DNA of 64,000 bases from Halorussus limi (GCF_023238205.1 NZ_CP096661.1:247373-311372), one strand, 5' to 3'. Counted from the stretch's first letter, positions 8,618 through 16,734 are shown. A program made the numbers and translations. The notes: generated from the letters alone by a model not told the origin.

Positions 8618-9820
8618 ATGGCTCATCGCTTCAGGGACACCCTCCCGTTGTCCGAGCAGCAGCGCCTGGTGCGTCGAAGCATCAGAGAGATATGCGACAA
8701 CTTCGACCGCGCGTACTGGCGCGACCGGGCACGAGAGGGAGCCTACCCCCGCGAGTTCGTGGACGAGCTGATAGACAACGGGTGGATGGGTGCGCTCATC
8801 CCGGAGGAGTACGGCGGTGCGGGCATGGAGACGAGCGAGGTCGTGGTGATGATGGAGGAGATAGCGGCCAACGGCGGCGGGTTCAGCGCCGCGCAGGCGG
8901 TCCACGGGGGCATCTACAACACCGTCCCGCTCGTCGAGTACGGCAGCGAGGAGTTGAAGTCGGAACTGCTGCCGAAAGTAGCCGACGGGGAGGCCTCGAT
9001 ACAGGCGTTCGGACTGACCGAACCCAACGCGGGGTCCGACTCCACGTCCATCGAGACCCGGGCGGAGAAGGACGGCGACGAGTACGTCGTGAACGGACAG
9101 AAGATATGGACCTCGCGGGTGGACCAGAGCGACTACCTCGTCCTCGTCGTCCGCACGACTCCCAAGTCCGACGTCGAGAAGTCCACTCGCGGTATCTCGA
9201 TGTTCCTTATCGACCTCGACGACGCGCTGGCGCAGGGCGCGCTGGAGATGGAGGAGATATCGAAGTCGGTCAGCGAGTTCGTCCACTCCTACGAACTCTG
9301 GTTCGAGGACCTCCGCGTACCCGAGGAGAACCTGATAGGGGAGGAAGGCGAGGGGTTCTATCAGGTGCTGGACGGTCTGAACGAGGAACGCCTCGTCATC
9401 GCCGCCGAGTGCGTCGGACTCGGCGAGTTAGCCGTCGAGCGTGGCGTCGAGTACGCCAACGAGCGCGAGGTGTTCGGCCGACCCGTCGGGAAGAACCAAT
9501 CTATCCAGCATCCGCTCGCGGACGCTCACGCCCGCGTCCAGGCCGCCAAGCAGATGACCTACGACGCTGCCGACGCGACCGGCGGGTCGAGCGAGGAGAT
9601 CGGCGCGCGCGCCAACATGTCGAAGTACCTCGCCGCGGAGGCGTGTTTCGAGGCAGCGGACGCCGCGGTGCAGACCCACGGCGGGTTCGGCGTGGCGACG
9701 GAGTACGACGTCGAGCGCTACTTCCGCGAGGCGCGGTTGACCCGACTGGTCCCGATAACGCAGCAACTCGCGCTGAACTACATCGGCGAGAACGTACTCG
9801 GACTACCTCGCTCGTACTGA
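8618..9820 (+). CDS. Acyl-CoA dehydrogenase
   Basis: 400 residues with the full acyl-CoA dehydrogenase fold. FAD-binding signatures are FGLTEPNAGSDSTS near 131-144 and WTSRVDQSDYLV, and the C-terminal segment QTHGGFGVATEYDVERYFREARL is typical. The usual catalytic Glu in the C-terminal YEGT motif is missing; the aligned stretch reads RLVPITQQLAL. A Glu is present at E257 in NEERLVIAAE, the place where isovaleryl-CoA dehydrogenase carries its base, so a branched acyl-CoA substrate is plausible (inference). A promoter-like aattatactcc lies 25-33 bases upstream of the ATG. Confidence 0.9.
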   Translation: MAHRFRDTLPLSEQQRLVRRSIREICDNFDRAYWRDRAREGAYPREFVDELIDNGWMGALIPEEYGGAGMETSEVVVMMEEIAANGGGFSAAQAVHGGIYNTVPLVEYGSEELKSELLPKVADGEASIQAFGLTEPNAGSDSTSIETRAEKDGDEYVVNGQKIWTSRVDQSDYLVLVVRTTPKSDVEKSTRGISMFLIDLDDALAQGALEMEEISKSVSEFVHSYELWFEDLRVPEENLIGEEGEGFYQVLDGLNEERLVIAAECVGLGELAVERGVEYANEREVFGRPVGKNQSIQHPLADAHARVQAAKQMTYDAADATGGSSEEIGARANMSKYLAAEACFEAADAAVQTHGGFGVATEYDVERYFREARLTRLVPITQQLALNYIGENVLGLPRSY

Positions 9821-9870
9821 CTACCGCGCGAAAGTTTTAGTATCGTCTCGGCGAGTTCTATCGTGAAACG

Positions 9871-10473
9871 ATGGTAGACACCGACGACTCCGAGAGCGAC
9901 GACCGAGACGCGCCCGAAGGGACCGACGAAGACGCCCGACGACTCGTCTCCGGTTGGCAGGGGCGCTTCTACGAGGACTTCCAGGTCGGCGACATCTACA
10001 AACACCCCTACGGGCGGACCGTGACCGAAACCGACAACGTCTGGTTCACGAACGTCAGCATGAACCTCAACCCGATGCACTTCAACGAGGCGTACGCCGC
10101 CGAGACGGAGTTTGGCGAGCGCCTCGTGGACGGGACGTTCGTCATCGCCTTGGCCGTCGGGATGAGCGTCATCGACGTCTCGCAGAACGCCACGGCGAAC
10201 CTCGGCTACGACGACATCCGACACCACGCACCGGTGTTCCACGGTGACACGATATTCGCCGAGAGCGAAGTGCTCGACAAACGCGAGAGCGATTCGCGGG
10301 ACCACGTTGGAATCGTCACTACCGAACTGCGGGCGTACAATCAGGACGACGACCTCGTCCTGTCGCTCGAACGGACACCCATGGTCCTGAAACGCGAACA
10401 CGCGCAACCGAGTGCCGCAAAGCCGCCGGGGTGGATAGAAGGGGTCGGAACGCAACCCGAAGACCTCGACTGA
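9871..10473 (+). CDS. MaoC-family hot-dog acyl-CoA hydratase
   Basis: 200 residues with an acidic N-terminal extension and one MaoC-like hot-dog domain. The hydratase motif normally reads G-D-x-N-P-x-H; here it is MNLNPMHFNEAY, so His (H70) and the NP core are kept while the catalytic Asp position carries N65. Similar motifs occur among mesaconyl-CoA hydratase-like proteins of haloarchaea (recollection, not checked). The second half contains the usual GDTIFAESEVLDKRES strand. It follows the acyl-CoA dehydrogenase by 50 bases with its own AT-rich promoter-like element (9832-9844), and probably hydrates the enoyl-CoA formed by that enzyme. Confidence 0.85.
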   Translation: MVDTDDSESDDRDAPEGTDEDARRLVSGWQGRFYEDFQVGDIYKHPYGRTVTETDNVWFTNVSMNLNPMHFNEAYAAETEFGERLVDGTFVIALAVGMSVIDVSQNATANLGYDDIRHHAPVFHGDTIFAESEVLDKRESDSRDHVGIVTTELRAYNQDDDLVLSLERTPMVLKREHAQPSAAKPPGWIEGVGTQPEDLD

Positions 10474-10781
10474 GCGGCGCATTCGGCGTCGCCGAATCGA
10501 ATGCCATCGCTACCGAGACGAACAAGCGCCGGTCTCAGCTTTTTGACCTTGAGAACGGGTTTTACCGCCGTTTCGAGATGGAACCGAGTTAAACGGTGAG
10601 AATGTTGTTTCGCAGTCAGCGAATCTACTACCTCGAATCTCTATCGGGGTTCTAATCGCTGTTGGCCGGGGTTTAGCGCTATCCAATTAGACACTACTTA
10701 ACTGAGAGCGGTATTCTGGTCCAAACCGGAGTTCGTGAGGGCCGAATTATAAGTAGTTCTGGCCAAAAGGCAGACATAGGT
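10474..10781. other. Intergenic region upstream of the IclR regulator
   Basis: No gene is seen in these 308 bases. The second half holds an inverted pair ACTACTTA (10693-10700) and TAAGTAGT (10750-10757) and the regulator promoter, so it probably contains operator sites. Confidence 0.5.
10693..10757. promoter_or_regulatory. Inverted-repeat pair and TATA box ahead of the IclR gene
   Basis: ACTACTTA at 10693-10700 is the exact reverse complement of TAAGTAGT at 10750-10757. The right arm overlaps the TATA-like aattataag (10745-10753), which sits about 30 bases before the ATG at 10782. A dimeric IclR protein bridging both arms would block its own promoter. The arms are short, and archaeal TATA boxes contain similar words, so chance is possible. 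Confidence 0.35.
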
Positions 10782-11552
10782 ATGAGAAACCATGGCGGGG
10801 ACGGTCGAACGGTCAAGACGACCGAAACGGCGTTCACTATCATCGAAGGGCTCGAAGAGTTGGACGGTGCGCGAGTGACAGAGCTCGCCGACCACCTCGG
10901 ACTGGCGAACAGCACGGTCCACAGTCACCTCACGACGTTGTACGAGATGGGATACGTGGTCAAGGAGGGCGACGAGTATCTGGTGGGGTCCAAGTTCCTG
11001 AAGTTGGGCGAGGCCGTGAAGGAACGGAGGGAAGCCTTCGAGCTGATAAAACCGAAGGTGAAGCAACTGGCCGAAGAGACCGAAGAGCGCTGCCAGTTCA
11101 TCATCGAGGAGTACGGCCGAGGCGTCTACCTCCACCGGGAGACGGGCGAACAGGCTGTCTGGACCGATTCGGGCCTCGGGAACCGCATCTATCTCCACTC
11201 GACCGCCGCCGGAAAGTCCGTACTCGCGAACCTGCCCGAGAGTCGAGTCACGGAGATTCTCGATCAGTGGGGACTCCCGGCGCTCACGGAGAACACGATT
11301 ACGGACCGCGACGAACTCTTCGAGGAACTGAATCTCATCCGTGAGCAGGGGTACGCCGTCAACAAAGAGGAGAGTACGGAAGGTCTGCGTGCGGTCGGCG
11401 TTCCGGTCATGGACGGTACTGACGAACTGGTCGGTGCGCTCAGTGTCTCCGGACCGACACACCGGATGAAGGGCGAGTGGTTCGACCGCGAGATTCCGAA
11501 TCTCCTACTCGGGACTGCCAACGAACTCGAACTGAACCTGAAGTACTCGTGA
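10782..11552 (+). CDS. IclR-family transcriptional regulator
   Basis: 256 residues. An N-terminal winged helix (about 12-70; VTELADHLGLANSTVHSHLTTLYEMGYV) is followed by the IclR effector-binding domain (about 80-255), with conserved segments such as HSTAAGKSVLANLPE, GYAVNKEESTEGLRAVGVPV and GALSVSGPTHRM. IclR proteins bind small organic acids or their derivatives and control catabolic genes. Its place at the end of the CoA-dependent island suggests that it senses the island's substrate or an intermediate (inference). It ends convergently with the cupin gene. Confidence 0.93.
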   Translation: MRNHGGDGRTVKTTETAFTIIEGLEELDGARVTELADHLGLANSTVHSHLTTLYEMGYVVKEGDEYLVGSKFLKLGEAVKERREAFELIKPKVKQLAEETEERCQFIIEEYGRGVYLHRETGEQAVWTDSGLGNRIYLHSTAAGKSVLANLPESRVTEILDQWGLPALTENTITDRDELFEELNLIREQGYAVNKEESTEGLRAVGVPVMDGTDELVGALSVSGPTHRMKGEWFDREIPNLLLGTANELELNLKYS

Positions 11553-11703
11553 ACCGTATCGGACCCGATTTCAGCGTTACACCGTCGTTCTGTAACTAGC
11601 AAATCCCGGTTACGTGCGCTGTCTCCCCGCCACCGACAGTTGCGTTTCGAACTCCACATTATTGCTAACGGACCGGAAATAAGTTACCTGTTACCTTATC
11701 ACA

Positions 11704-11734
11704 ATGCTTTACGCGTTTAGTCTTGTAAAGGCAT
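11704..11734. other. Imperfect hairpin between convergent genes
   Basis: ATGCTTTAC is followed by GTAAAGGCAT after a 12-base loop, pairing over nine positions with one bulged G. It lies in the 259-base gap between the 3' ends of the IclR and cupin genes and could affect termination of either transcript. No gene is seen in that gap. Confidence 0.35.
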
Positions 11735-11811
11735 CTACGGACCGGGTGTCGAGGGGACCTCTACAGGCGGTAGTACCACAGACGATAACGGCGTAACGAT
11801 GTCTACGGCGA

Positions 11812-12153
11812 CTACTCACGATAGCGCTCGATAGGCGGATTGAAAGCGTCTATCAACTGCGTCCGGGGTGCGACGCCTTCGATGCCGTGACGGACTCCGG
11901 GATGGACGACGAACGAATCACCGGCGGCCAAACGTCCCTCTCGGTCGCCGAAGAGTTCGATGCAACCGTCGATGACGAACACGGCTTGCACCGTCTCGTC
12001 GTGTTCGTGTTCCGGGAACACCGCTCCCTCCGCAACCGTGTAATGGACGAGCATCAGTTCGTCCGTGTACGAGAGGACGCGTCGCTCGATTCCCTCGTAC
12101 GGTCGGTCGATCTTGGAAGGATTCGTCCAGTTCGTATCGTCGAAGTCTGACAT
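11812..12153 (-). CDS. Cupin-domain protein
   Basis: 113 residues forming one cupin barrel. Metal-binding motif 1 is PEHEHDETVQAVFVIDG (two His and one Glu) and motif 2 contributes the His in VHPGVRHGIEG. Small cupins of this kind bind a divalent metal and may be isomerases, dioxygenases or simple ligand binders; the sequence does not say which. The ATG at 12153 (MSDFDDTNW) is preferred over a longer frame because the extra 24 residues look noncoding and an AT-rich element (aactttac) lies about 34 bases upstream. It is divergent from rdfA. Confidence 0.82.
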   Translation of the reverse strand: MSDFDDTNWTNPSKIDRPYEGIERRVLSYTDELMLVHYTVAEGAVFPEHEHDETVQAVFVIDGCIELFGDREGRLAAGDSFVVHPGVRHGIEGVAPRTQLIDAFNPPIERYRE

Positions 12154-12342
12154 TGGAGTGGACAGATAACGCCCCCGGAGGTAAAGTTTCGGGAGAGACA
12201 GTTCGGCGATTTCGGGGAAAGACACGTATCGAACCTCGGGGTCGTATCCGAATTCAGTACCAGTGCCGGTGAATTACCGATACGATACGGCGAAGCGGTT
12301 TCGTTGCGTCGGTAGAAAGCCGTCGAGTGGTAACTGCGTACC

Positions 12343-12351
12343 TTTTTTATC
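12343..12351 (+). promoter_or_regulatory. TATA box of rdfA
   Basis: ttttttatc is centred about 28 bases before the ATG at 12375, giving a leaderless transcript. Confidence 0.6.
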
Positions 12352-12374
12352 TGGACGACGTAGAGCAACCAGAA

Positions 12375-13007
12375 ATGGACTCCGACGAGAAGACCGAGCA
12401 AACGTCGACCGGACACCGGAGTAAAGTCGCCCGCGTCATCGGGGAGTACGGATTGAACGGAACCGGCGACGAACTCGTCGCGTCGTGGACCGACCAGGGC
12501 GACGACCAGCGGAGTTTACGCGAGTTGGCGGACCACCTGAATCAGGCGTTGCTACGGACGGCGATGGAAGACGCCGGGATGAATCCACTCGACGGCGAAG
12601 TAGAGAACTTCTACCGCCTCCTGACCGACGACGAGACGAGTGCGGGCAACAAAACTGAGGCCGAATCGACGTTGCGACGCGAAGGCATCGCCGTCGAGGA
12701 ACTGCAACGAAACTTCGTCTCACATCAGGCGGTCCACACCTATCTCACGGAGTACCGTGACGCCGAATGGGAGTCCGAAACCGGAGAGCGGCAACGTGTG
12801 GAGAAGACCCTCGACAGCGTGCAACGGTTACAGAGTCGATTAACTGCCGTCTCAGAACAGAACCTACAGAAACTCTCCAACAAGGAGTTGATATCGGTCG
12901 GTGACTTCGACATCTTTGTCGACGTCAACGTCTTCTGCGAGGACTGCGGTACGCAACGCGATATCGTCGATCTGCTCACCGAACGCGGGTGCGAGTGTGA
13001 GGGGTAG
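12375..13007 (+). CDS. rdfA: Rod-determining factor RdfA family protein
   Basis: 210 residues matching, from memory, the haloarchaeal RdfA family, first named in Haloferax volcanii as a factor needed for rod-shaped cells. Conserved stretches seen are KVARVIGEYGLNGTGDELVASW, LRELADHLNQALL, AGMNPLDGEVENFYRLLTDD and FVSHQAVHTYLTEYR. The C-terminus has a possible zinc site (FCEDCGTQ and GCECEG). The N-terminal half resembles a helical DNA-binding region, and the middle is helical. The ATG at 12375 fits the TATA spacing. The SMC-related partner gene is close by (13941-15896, opposite strand), an association known for this family. The mechanism is unknown. Confidence 0.8.
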   Translation: MDSDEKTEQTSTGHRSKVARVIGEYGLNGTGDELVASWTDQGDDQRSLRELADHLNQALLRTAMEDAGMNPLDGEVENFYRLLTDDETSAGNKTEAESTLRREGIAVEELQRNFVSHQAVHTYLTEYRDAEWESETGERQRVEKTLDSVQRLQSRLTAVSEQNLQKLSNKELISVGDFDIFVDVNVFCEDCGTQRDIVDLLTERGCECEG

Positions 13008-13171
13008 TCCGGCGGCGGATACGTTCCGCATTCGTGGAGGAATGTGGAGTTCACAGCAAGCGGAGTTGTTTAGCTACGGAGGAGTTCGCTACCCCCGACA
13101 ATAATTAGAAATGTTTGTAGATATATGGACTATCGAATCTAACGATATTACTCGTCGTAGCCCTGGTTTAT

Positions 13172-13209
13172 TTCCCGTAAATGCGAGTAATGCGCATTTA
13201 TTTCGGGAA
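13172..13209. other. 14-bp interrupted hairpin
   Basis: Inner stem TAAATGCG (13178-13185) pairs with CGCATTTA (13193-13200) around a 7-base loop. Outer stem TTCCCG (13172-13177) pairs with CGGGAA (13204-13209) across a 3-base bulge. All 14 pairs are perfect. A related word, TTTACCGGAA, follows about 80 bases downstream. Confidence 0.6.
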
Positions 13210-13423
13210 TTCTTCGTATATTCGCGTATTTTACAGTATTATAGCGTGGGTCCCTCAATAACAAAATGTCATAGAATTTCCAGTCCATTTACCGGAATAC
13301 ACGTCCTTAGTCTGAGTTTTCTCGACTACCGAGTAATCAACTTATATGTATAATTAACTATATTAGCTCTAATTACTTCTGTGTGGGTTTGGACAACGAA
13401 TCGCTCTCGCTTTCGGACGAAAG

Positions 13424-13432
13424 CTTTTATCC
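13424..13432 (+). promoter_or_regulatory. TATA box of the small membrane-protein gene
   Basis: cttttatcc lies about 25 bases before the ATG at 13453, the expected spacing for a leaderless transcript. Confidence 0.55.
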
Positions 13433-13452
13433 GCATGCCTCCTTGAGATTGT

Positions 13453-13830
13453 ATGGCACCCCAAGGGAGTCCCCGAAACGGGGAGTCGGAGGAGGCGGCC
13501 GATTGGACGGATACCCTCGCCTACGGCGGGGACTCCGAAGCGGCAGTCGAAAAGCTCGATACCCACTCCGACCACTGGAATCGGTGGCACTACGGCGTCT
13601 ATCTCTCGGCTGTACTGCTGGTCGTCGGACTCTACAGATGGTCGCTGGCGTTCCTCGTCGCGGGATACCTCCTCAGCCCGATTACGATGTACCTCGACTC
13701 GCAATATCTCGAAGACGTAACGACCGGGTGGCAACCCGATACCGGTCTCTACCTCGTCGGGTCCCTGCTGTTCCCAGTCTTGATTATTCCTGCGTACCTG
13801 TACAAACGACGGGAGCTTCGGGGTCCGTAA
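13453..13830 (+). CDS. Small two-segment membrane protein next to the Sph gene
   Basis: 125 residues. An acidic, hydrophilic N-terminal 45 residues precede membrane segments at about 47-80 (YGVYLSAVLLVVGLYRW and LAFLVAGYLLSPITMYL) and at about 98-116 (TGLYLVGSLLFPVLIIPAYLY), ending in a basic tail (KRRELRGP). No family was recognised. Its own TATA box supports expression. It lies between rdfA (same strand) and the SMC-related gene (converging on it). A membrane role in the same shape or chromosome system is possible but only suggested by position. Confidence 0.7.
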   Translation: MAPQGSPRNGESEEAADWTDTLAYGGDSEAAVEKLDTHSDHWNRWHYGVYLSAVLLVVGLYRWSLAFLVAGYLLSPITMYLDSQYLEDVTTGWQPDTGLYLVGSLLFPVLIIPAYLYKRRELRGP

Positions 13831-13940
13831 CAAGTGTCGAGGCTCTCACCACACGGATTTGAACTACATCGACGGACTGTAGCGTGGTCGGCGCATTGAG
13901 AAGGAAACGCAGAGATTCAGGTAAAGGGTTGCAAGTACCG

Positions 13941-15896
13941 CTAAATGTCGGTAATTCGCTCGTACTCGTCCGGGAGAGCGTCGGCGTCCTCGGGGAGGAG
14001 TGCGACGACCACGTAATCGACGTAGGACTCGAAATACTCGACGAGCGCTGCGATGCGCTCGGAGTCGATTGCCTCCAGCGAGTCCAACAGCATGAACGGA
14101 ATCCGTTCGTGAACGTCGTGGACGAGGAACCCGGCCAGCGCGAACACGAGACCCGTCACCTCACGCTCGCTCTCGCTCAGGTGGTCGATGGTGTCCTCGT
14201 AGGCGGTGCCCGACTCGGTGCTACGAACGACGTGCAGGTCGAACGTCGTCTTCGAGACCTTACGCCGTCCCTCGCGGACTTCAGTCTCGGTTCGTTCGAG
14301 CCAGATACGGTCGAGGTTCGAGTAGTCGAGCACGTCGAGCAGTTCCTCCATGTGCTGGTTGAACGCTTCGACGGCCTCTCGTTCGATGCGGGAGACGCGG
14401 GTCCGAAGCTCTTCGAGGTCCGCGTCGATTTCGTCTCGCTCCGCTTCGAGCGACTCCCGTTCGTCGAGTTTGTCCTTGACCTGCGCTATCTCCTCGCGGA
14501 CCTCCGATAGCTCGTCTCTCAGGCGATCGCACTCGAATTCGAGTTGGTTCGCCTCACGGTGGAGGTCCAGAATCTCGTCGTAGTCTTCGCTCCGAAGCGA
14601 CTCCACCTCGTCGTTCAGCGTCGTGAGTTCCGATTCGAGGCCCTCGCGTTCGATTCGCAGTTCATCGACGCGCTCTTCGCGGTCGGCGAGTTCGGCTTCC
14701 GACTCCTCGATCTGGTTCTCCAGTCGTTCGCGCGTCTGCAATCGGTCCTTCAGTTCGTCTCGTTCCGAGACGAGTTCCGAAATCCGGGTTTCGAGTTCGC
14801 GACGGTCGTCGCGTTTCGTCGATTGGAACTCTCGTATCTGTTCGGTCGTCGAGTCTATCTGGTCGCGTTCGACCGCACTCCCGCACGTCCAACACGTCAC
14901 TTCCTGTTGACCGCCGAGCAGTTGGTCAGTCACTCCGTCGCCGCTCGACGCTCCGGTATCACCGAGCGTTTCGAGAACGTCCGACTCGTAGTCGTCCAGC
15001 ATGTCTTGGTTGAACTGGATGATGCTCTGCAGTTGGGTGATGTCGGATTCGAGATCCCGTTTCCGTCGTCGAAGTCGGTCGATCTCCGAGTCGAGTTCGT
15101 CGATTCGCTCGGCCGGCGCGGCGGGTAGTTGCTCTTCGCGCTCTCGATACTCGTCGAGTTCCTCGCGGAGACGCTCGATGCTCTCTCGATTGGTCTCGAT
15201 CTCGTAGCGGGTGTCTTCGAGCGCCGACCGGACGTCCTGTAACTCCTCCAATTTCGATTCCAACTCGTCTTTCTCCTCGCGGGTCTCCTCCACGTCCGCG
15301 TTCGAGGCGTCGATTTCGGCCTTCTTCGCTTCGAGTTCCTCGCTTGTCTCTTCGAGTTCGCGTTTCAGACGCGTCTCCTCCTCGGCGAGTTTGGGCAGTC
15401 GCCGTTCGAGGTCGGAGAGCGATTCGAGGTCGTCGGTGAGTCGGCGTTTCTCCCGTTCGAGTCTGTCGATTTCGGCCTCTATCTCGTCGGTATCGACCGG
15501 TCGCATAATGACCTCTCGCAGGTCATCGCTCCGCGCGACCGCCCGCCGCGACTCGTTGTTCTCCAGCAAGAACGCGTAAAGGTCCGGGAGGACGGAGGTA
15601 TCTACCAGTGGCTCGCCCGTCATGACTACGTCGCTATCGGTCCGCGTGAGCGTCCGCGTGTAGGTGTCGTCACCGATAGTGAGTTCTACATGCCCGCGCT
15701 CGGCGTCGGCTTTCAGACTCGCCATGTCGCTTCCGAGAACAGCCATGAGCGCCTGAAGTGTCGACGTACGGTTCGTCGCGTTACGGCCGGTGAGAACGTT
15801 GACCCCGTGACGGAAGGTGAGTTCCGTCTCCTCGATACCGCCGACGTTCTCGGCCGAGAGGTGGGCCGTGTCGAGCATTTCGTCCGTAGAATTCAT
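13941..15896 (-). CDS. Archaea-specific SMC-related protein (Sph), Rad50-like coiled coil
   Basis: 651 residues with ATPase-like ends and about 430 residues of coiled coil (about 135-560) broken by a CxxC hook (C335, C338 in TCWTCGS), as in Rad50 zinc hooks. The N-terminal P-loop reads GRNATNRTST (37-46), without the usual GK[ST]. The C-terminus has a signature-like LSESEREVTGLVFAL and a Walker-B-like PFMLLDSLEAID. This matches what is recalled of the haloarchaeal Sph family, which is linked with RdfA in cell-shape control. Whether it hydrolyses ATP is unclear given the altered P-loop. The start ATG at 15896 has an AT-rich element 25-30 bases upstream. Confidence 0.85.
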   Translation of the reverse strand: MNSTDEMLDTAHLSAENVGGIEETELTFRHGVNVLTGRNATNRTSTLQALMAVLGSDMASLKADAERGHVELTIGDDTYTRTLTRTDSDVVMTGEPLVDTSVLPDLYAFLLENNESRRAVARSDDLREVIMRPVDTDEIEAEIDRLEREKRRLTDDLESLSDLERRLPKLAEEETRLKRELEETSEELEAKKAEIDASNADVEETREEKDELESKLEELQDVRSALEDTRYEIETNRESIERLREELDEYREREEQLPAAPAERIDELDSEIDRLRRRKRDLESDITQLQSIIQFNQDMLDDYESDVLETLGDTGASSGDGVTDQLLGGQQEVTCWTCGSAVERDQIDSTTEQIREFQSTKRDDRRELETRISELVSERDELKDRLQTRERLENQIEESEAELADREERVDELRIEREGLESELTTLNDEVESLRSEDYDEILDLHREANQLEFECDRLRDELSEVREEIAQVKDKLDERESLEAERDEIDADLEELRTRVSRIEREAVEAFNQHMEELLDVLDYSNLDRIWLERTETEVREGRRKVSKTTFDLHVVRSTESGTAYEDTIDHLSESEREVTGLVFALAGFLVHDVHERIPFMLLDSLEAIDSERIAALVEYFESYVDYVVVALLPEDADALPDEYERITDI

Positions 15897-16010
15897 ACGT
15901 GAGACTATCCACTACGTAGGCCAAAAGTCCTGTCGTACTGTCGTTACTCTGCTATCGGTCGGTGAACAGTCAGAATCGTAGAACAGTATATCGGCTGCTT
16001 TCACTACGGT

Positions 16011-16290
16011 ATGCGGTCAGTTCCGTCGATGGTTGTCCTTGAGGGCGACAAAGCGCAGTTCGACCAGGGTGAGCCGATTACGATGGGCGCCGAGGACATC
16101 ACCGACGTCCGTGAGGCTACCGATGCCGAAATCGTCGTCCACGTGGAGCCCATCGACCACTGTTTGCTTTCCAGCGAAGAATTGCGAGGGTCGAGACTAT
16201 CCAAACCTTCCCGAGAAGATTATCACGCTCATCACCAAGCAAACCGGCCAAGACATCGAGGTCCTAGTCGAATACGTGTATAGGGTAGGA
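16011..16290 (+). pseudogene. Decayed fragment: C-terminal part of an MBL-fold metallohydrolase plus unknown piece
   Basis: One frame reads MVVLEGDKAQFDQGEPITMG and then AEDITDVREATDAEIVVHVEPIDHCLLSSEEL. This resembles the last third of metallo-beta-lactamase-fold hydrolases with an (N/D)HCLLT-type ending, but the upstream catalytic HxHxDH part is absent. After about 16190 coding potential shifts to another frame, which reads DYPNLPEKIITLITKQTGQD and then IEVLVEYVYRVG, of unknown family. No intact gene can be built, so this is taken as a remnant of one or two broken genes. Confidence 0.5.
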
Positions 16291-16572
16291 TCTTCCAGTC
16301 CGTCTCGATAGTTTGTAGTGGCGGTCGATATCCACTTAGGTGCAGTACAATCGGCAATCATTAGTCGGTGACTTTCGTGTTAAATAGAGGGCACGTATCC
16401 ACTTGCATGCCGAGTGGGTCTGGACCGAGTCGGGCGGGGTTTCAATCCCGGCGTAGGTGTTCGAGCTTCTGCGACAGAAGACGAGAGAACGCGTTATAAT
16501 GCCTCCAAAAAACGCCACATTCGAACTGGCCATAACCGTTTCGTCCCATCAGCACCTACGCGTACTCCAACA

Positions 16573-16734
16573 ATGGATACTGATACCGAAATCGGCGAAG
16601 TGCAGTCCATAGAGCAACTCGATGACGGAACCATCATACTCGAAGGGGAGAGCGAAGCTCTCGGATTCCGCATCACCGACGAGGATCTGCAGGAGTCCCT
16701 CATCAAGGCCGTCCAAAACACCGACCCGTACTGA
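16573..16734 (+). CDS. Small acidic protein, 53 residues, unknown
   Basis: The frame starts MDTDTEIGEVQSIEQLDDGT and ends KAVQNTDPY. Its composition is strongly acidic, with alternating strands and a final helix, as in many small haloarchaeal proteins. No zinc-binding cysteines or membrane segments are present. A family was not recognised. It lies alone between a decayed region and the RNase HI gene. The ATG at 16573 is preferred because the longer frame upstream has noncoding composition. Confidence 0.55.
   Translation: MDTDTEIGEVQSIEQLDDGTIILEGESEALGFRITDEDLQESLIKAVQNTDPY

Larger units (their letters stand above)
13008..13452. other. AT-rich noncoding region with a strong hairpin
   Basis: No gene is seen in these 445 bases. 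The part from about 13100 to 13375 is far richer in A and T than the rest of the window. It contains a long interrupted hairpin (13172-13209) and, at its right end, the promoter of the small membrane protein. It could hold a noncoding RNA, a nucleoprotein-binding site or a remnant of inserted DNA. Confidence 0.5.

Noticed and set aside
16425..16460. tRNA T-arm-like words (ggggtttcaatcccggc)
   Set aside because: The stem does not pair in tRNA register and no D-arm, anticodon arm or acceptor stem can be built around it.
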